6,512 bases of DNA. Source: Candidatus Moraniibacteriota bacterium. Its GTDB lineage: Bacteria > Patescibacteriota > Minisyncoccia > Moranbacterales > UBA9337. The notes beneath the pieces are model-generated. The model ran no database searches. It saw nothing but the letters and a program-made list of their open reading frames with translations, and was not told where the DNA came from. The translations under genes were made by a program, and so were the position numbers. This document shows positions 6,293 through 6,512 of this stretch, piece by piece. The stretch lies in NCBI GenBank assembly GCA_003510795.1, contig DOKP01000041.1, positions 31,150 to 37,661 on the forward strand, written 5' to 3'. Numbering within the stretch: position 1 is the first letter of the stretch; each line of letters starts with the position of its first letter.

Positions 6293-6440
6293 AGCCGTCT
6301 GCTCTACCACTGAGCTATGGTCCCAGAACACATAACAAATAACATATAGCATACACCACATAACAAATGTTATTTAAAAAAATAACGTCTTGCTGTTTAA
6401 ATTTTTGTTGTATGTTTTATGTTTCATATTTTGCGATCTG

Positions 6441-6512
6441 TGCCTAGGGTCAGAATCGGACTGACGACACAAGGATTTTCAATCCTTTGCTCTACCACTG
6501 AGCTACCCAGGC
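6441..6512 (-). tRNA. tRNA-Phe (anticodon GAA)
   Basis: A complete 72-nt cloverleaf ending exactly at the window edge. The acceptor stem is GCCTGGG with CCTAGGC (one G-T pair), and the D arm is GCTC-AGTGGTA-GAGC. The anticodon arm is AAGGA-TTGAAAA-TCCTT, giving GAA, with variable loop GTGTC. The T stem GTCAG/CTGAC is perfect. The T loop reads TCCGATT rather than the expected TTCGATT, so position 55 is C. The discriminator is A and CCA is not encoded. It lies 116 bases upstream of the CAU tRNA, separated by AT-rich DNA that holds an 11-bp direct repeat (6330-6340 and 6358-6368) and a small hairpin (6369-6386). Confidence 0.93.

Larger units (their letters stand above)
5639..6324 (-). tRNA. tRNA with CAU anticodon (probably Ile2), split by a group I intron
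   Basis: Exon 1 is 6293-6324 (32 nt) and exon 2 is 5639-5678 (40 nt). Joined, they give a standard 72-nt tRNA. The acceptor stem is GGGACCA with TGGTCCC, fully paired. The D arm is GCTC-AGTGGTA-GAGC. The anticodon arm is GACGG-CTCATAA-CCGTT, and the T arm is GGGGG-TTCGAAT-CCCTC, with discriminator A. CCA is not encoded. The anticodon CAU exists only after splicing: U33 is the last base of exon 1 and C34 the first of exon 2. It is not an initiator, because the anticodon stem lacks the three G-C pairs and the first acceptor pair is intact. The body resembles the Bacillus tRNA-Ile2 I recall (GCAGACGGCTCATAACCG), so Ile2, needing lysidine modification by TilS, is preferred over elongator Met. Confidence 0.88.

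Noticed and set aside
5639..6324. Split or permuted tRNA halves from separate genes
   Set aside because: The two halves are in normal order on the same strand and a complete group I core lies between them, so a cis-spliced intron explains the layout.
6369..6386. Hairpin GTTATTT-TTTT-AAATAAC as a terminator after tRNA-Phe
   Set aside because: The stem is only seven A/T-dominated pairs and there is no U-tract beyond it on the minus strand.
1..6512. UGA recoded as glycine, as in some CPR lineages
   Set aside because: RNase J and the HNH protein both end naturally at TGA, and no conserved gene contains an internal TGA.

Overview
The window looks like AT-rich chromosome from a member of the Candidate Phyla Radiation (Patescibacteria), probably a Parcubacteria-type lineage. 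Four things suggest this. There is a family 5 solute-binding protein held by an N-terminal membrane helix, with no lipobox and no permease nearby. It sits directly behind secG. The sugar isomerase is of the short bifunctional glucose/mannose type, and the RNase J carries an N-terminal extension. A tRNA gene is interrupted by a group I intron, and none of the three tRNAs encodes its CCA end. The phylum call is inference from gene content, not a placement. TAA, TAG and TGA all end recognisable genes, so the standard bacterial code fits.

Everything except one ORF reads on the minus strand, so the order of transcription runs from high to low coordinates. First come three tRNA genes: Phe(GAA) at 6441-6512, a CAU-anticodon tRNA (probably Ile2) split into exons 6293-6324 and 5639-5678, and Gly(GCC) at 5471-5542. 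Then follow secG (5219-5434), the solute-binding protein (3508-5118, coding signal extending to about 5223), a phosphoglucose/phosphomannose isomerase (2157-3170) and RNase J (164-2002). The 337-base gap at 3171-3507 holds a 122-bp inverted pair of a REP-like repeat. A single unit of the same repeat lies downstream of RNase J at 31-87.

The most interesting object is the tRNA intron at 5679-6292. Its P1, P3, P4, P6, P7, P8 and P9 helices can all be paired by eye, and it ends in the expected G. It interrupts the anticodon loop between U33 and C34. Its P1 loop holds about 410 nt that encode an HNH endonuclease on the opposite strand, with the stop codon only eight bases from the 5' splice site. 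This is a compact self-splicing and homing unit in a tRNA the cell needs for decoding.

The other genes are housekeeping functions: SecG for protein export, a membrane-tethered binding protein for oligopeptide-like ligands, hexose-phosphate interconversion, and RNA decay. Secondary oddities are a Tyr in place of a metal-binding His in RNase J, the lack of a normal start codon for the full-length binding protein, a C at the near-universal U55 of tRNA-Phe, and a tandem duplication in the leader of tRNA-Gly.
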